DNA of 64,000 nt from Neptunomonas qingdaonensis (GTDB taxonomy: Bacteria > Pseudomonadota > Gammaproteobacteria > Pseudomonadales > Balneatricaceae): positions 248,001 to 312,000 of the forward strand of contig NZ_FOOU01000001.1 in assembly GCF_900113275.1 (NCBI RefSeq). The letters run 5' to 3'. A model generated the notes under the pieces. That model searched no databases. It saw only the letters and a program-made list of their open reading frames with translations, and was not told the origin of the DNA. Both the position numbers and the translations under genes were made by a program. Shown here piece after piece: positions 63,708-64,000 of this stretch. The first letter of the stretch is position 1. The number at the start of each line of letters is the position of its first letter.

Positions 63708-63785
63708 TCAAGGGCTCGGTGCATAAAAATATAAAGCAAGGGCTATCAGCAGCAGCGCAAACGTAATTAAGCCAAGCTTTCTCAT
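63708..63785 (-). CDS. 25-residue membrane micro-protein coupled to the SlyB-like gene
   Basis: A 25-residue frame, MRKLGLITFALLLIALALY..., with a single hydrophobic helix. Its ATG overlaps the stop codon of the preceding gene (ATGA on the minus strand), and AAGGATCCGAG provides a ribosome site 8 bases upstream. The coupling is the main support; no family is known to me. Confidence 0.55.
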   Translation of the reverse strand: MRKLGLITFALLLIALALYFYAPSP

Positions 63786-64000
63786 CTCGGATCCTTAATA
63801 AGTCTATGGGGGTAACCATACACAAGGATGACACGATCCCCTTTACTGAATACCTCCTCACCGCTGTTTACTTGGGCTACTGTGAGTAATAGACCTGCTT
63901 CAGATTCGATGACATATTCAGTTCCGTCATAAGTTTTACCATTAGCCTCTAGAAGGTCGCCAACAACAGCTCCTGCAATTATTCCAGCGATCAAAGCTGT
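63782..64000 (-). CDS. Glycine-zipper outer-membrane protein, SlyB-like (partial)
   Basis: The gene runs off the right edge; 72 residues are visible on the minus strand. It reads TALIAGIIAGAVVGDLLEANGKTYDGTEYVIESEAGLLLTVAQVNSGEEVFSKGDRVILVYG, with a Gly-zipper helix and the beta part of the SlyB/17-kDa-antigen type. The N-terminus, which would hold the lipobox, lies beyond the window. Confidence 0.75.
   Translation of the reverse strand, partial: TALIAGIIAGAVVGDLLEANGKTYDGTEYVIESEAGLLLTVAQVNSGEEVFSKGDRVILVYGYPHRLIKDPR

Overview
The window reads as a chromosomal segment of a moderate-GC, probably marine gammaproteobacterium of the Oceanospirillales/Pseudomonadales type. This rests on gene order remembered from Pseudomonas-like genomes: hemB next to ppk1, oxyR-recG, rsmD/M16/ftsEX/rpoH followed by thiS-thiG-trmB, and glnK-amtB near comM, rep and cytochrome c5. 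The protein types agree: HemB is the Mg-dependent form with lysines at K205/K260, and OxyR has cysteines exactly at 199 and 208. An affiliation such as Neptunomonas or Amphritea is a guess that only a database search could confirm.

Layout. 0-10 kb: ppiC and elbB, a biotin ECF importer (bioMNY), hemB, ppk1 and an artPIQM-type amino-acid ABC importer. 10-15.3 kb: small accessory genes, namely a Phd/RelE-type toxin-antitoxin pair, a frameshifted DUF2007 gene, an L7/L12-like membrane protein, an EamA exporter, a Sel1 protein, a frameshifted GlsB-type gene and a coiled-coil protein. 15.3-32 kb: housekeeping genes (oxyR-recG, RIO kinase, rluF, coaD-ferredoxin, M48 lipoprotein protease, rsmD, ftsEX, rpoH, thiSG, trmB). 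32-36.7 kb: an EamA exporter with an Ada box, divergent ada, and three envelope or secreted proteins. 37-44 kb: a Fur-boxed iron-uptake block (exbB-exbD-exbD-tonB, a siderophore receptor, a PiuC hydroxylase, an FMN hydroxy-acid oxidoreductase). 44-51 kb: an NCS2-like permease, Spy/cpxRA and a PII-amtB-PII nitrogen cluster with a sigma-54 promoter. 51-59 kb: ubiK, two cyclic-di-GMP-type proteins, comM, rep, cytochrome c5. 59.4-64 kb: tRNA-Arg(CCG) followed by an AT-richer accessory stretch with a PEP-CTERM protein, unknown genes, gene remnants and a HEPN-like protein.

How the parts work together. The iron block forms a complete TonB energy-transduction system with its receptor. The Cpx block pairs a two-component system with a periplasmic His-rich Spy protein and a visible CpxR box. 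The nitrogen block couples an ammonium channel to two PII regulators. A recurring feature is short tandem duplication (4 to 23 bp) at gene starts, gene ends and inside genes; one tetranucleotide tract appears to hold the GlsB-type gene out of frame. The most unusual items are that putative phase-variable gene, a 139-bp MITE with a 5-bp target duplication just upstream of the siderophore receptor, an Ada box facing an EamA exporter, and the HEPN-like gene and coupled micro-ORF in the terminal accessory region. I found no clearly new multigene system.
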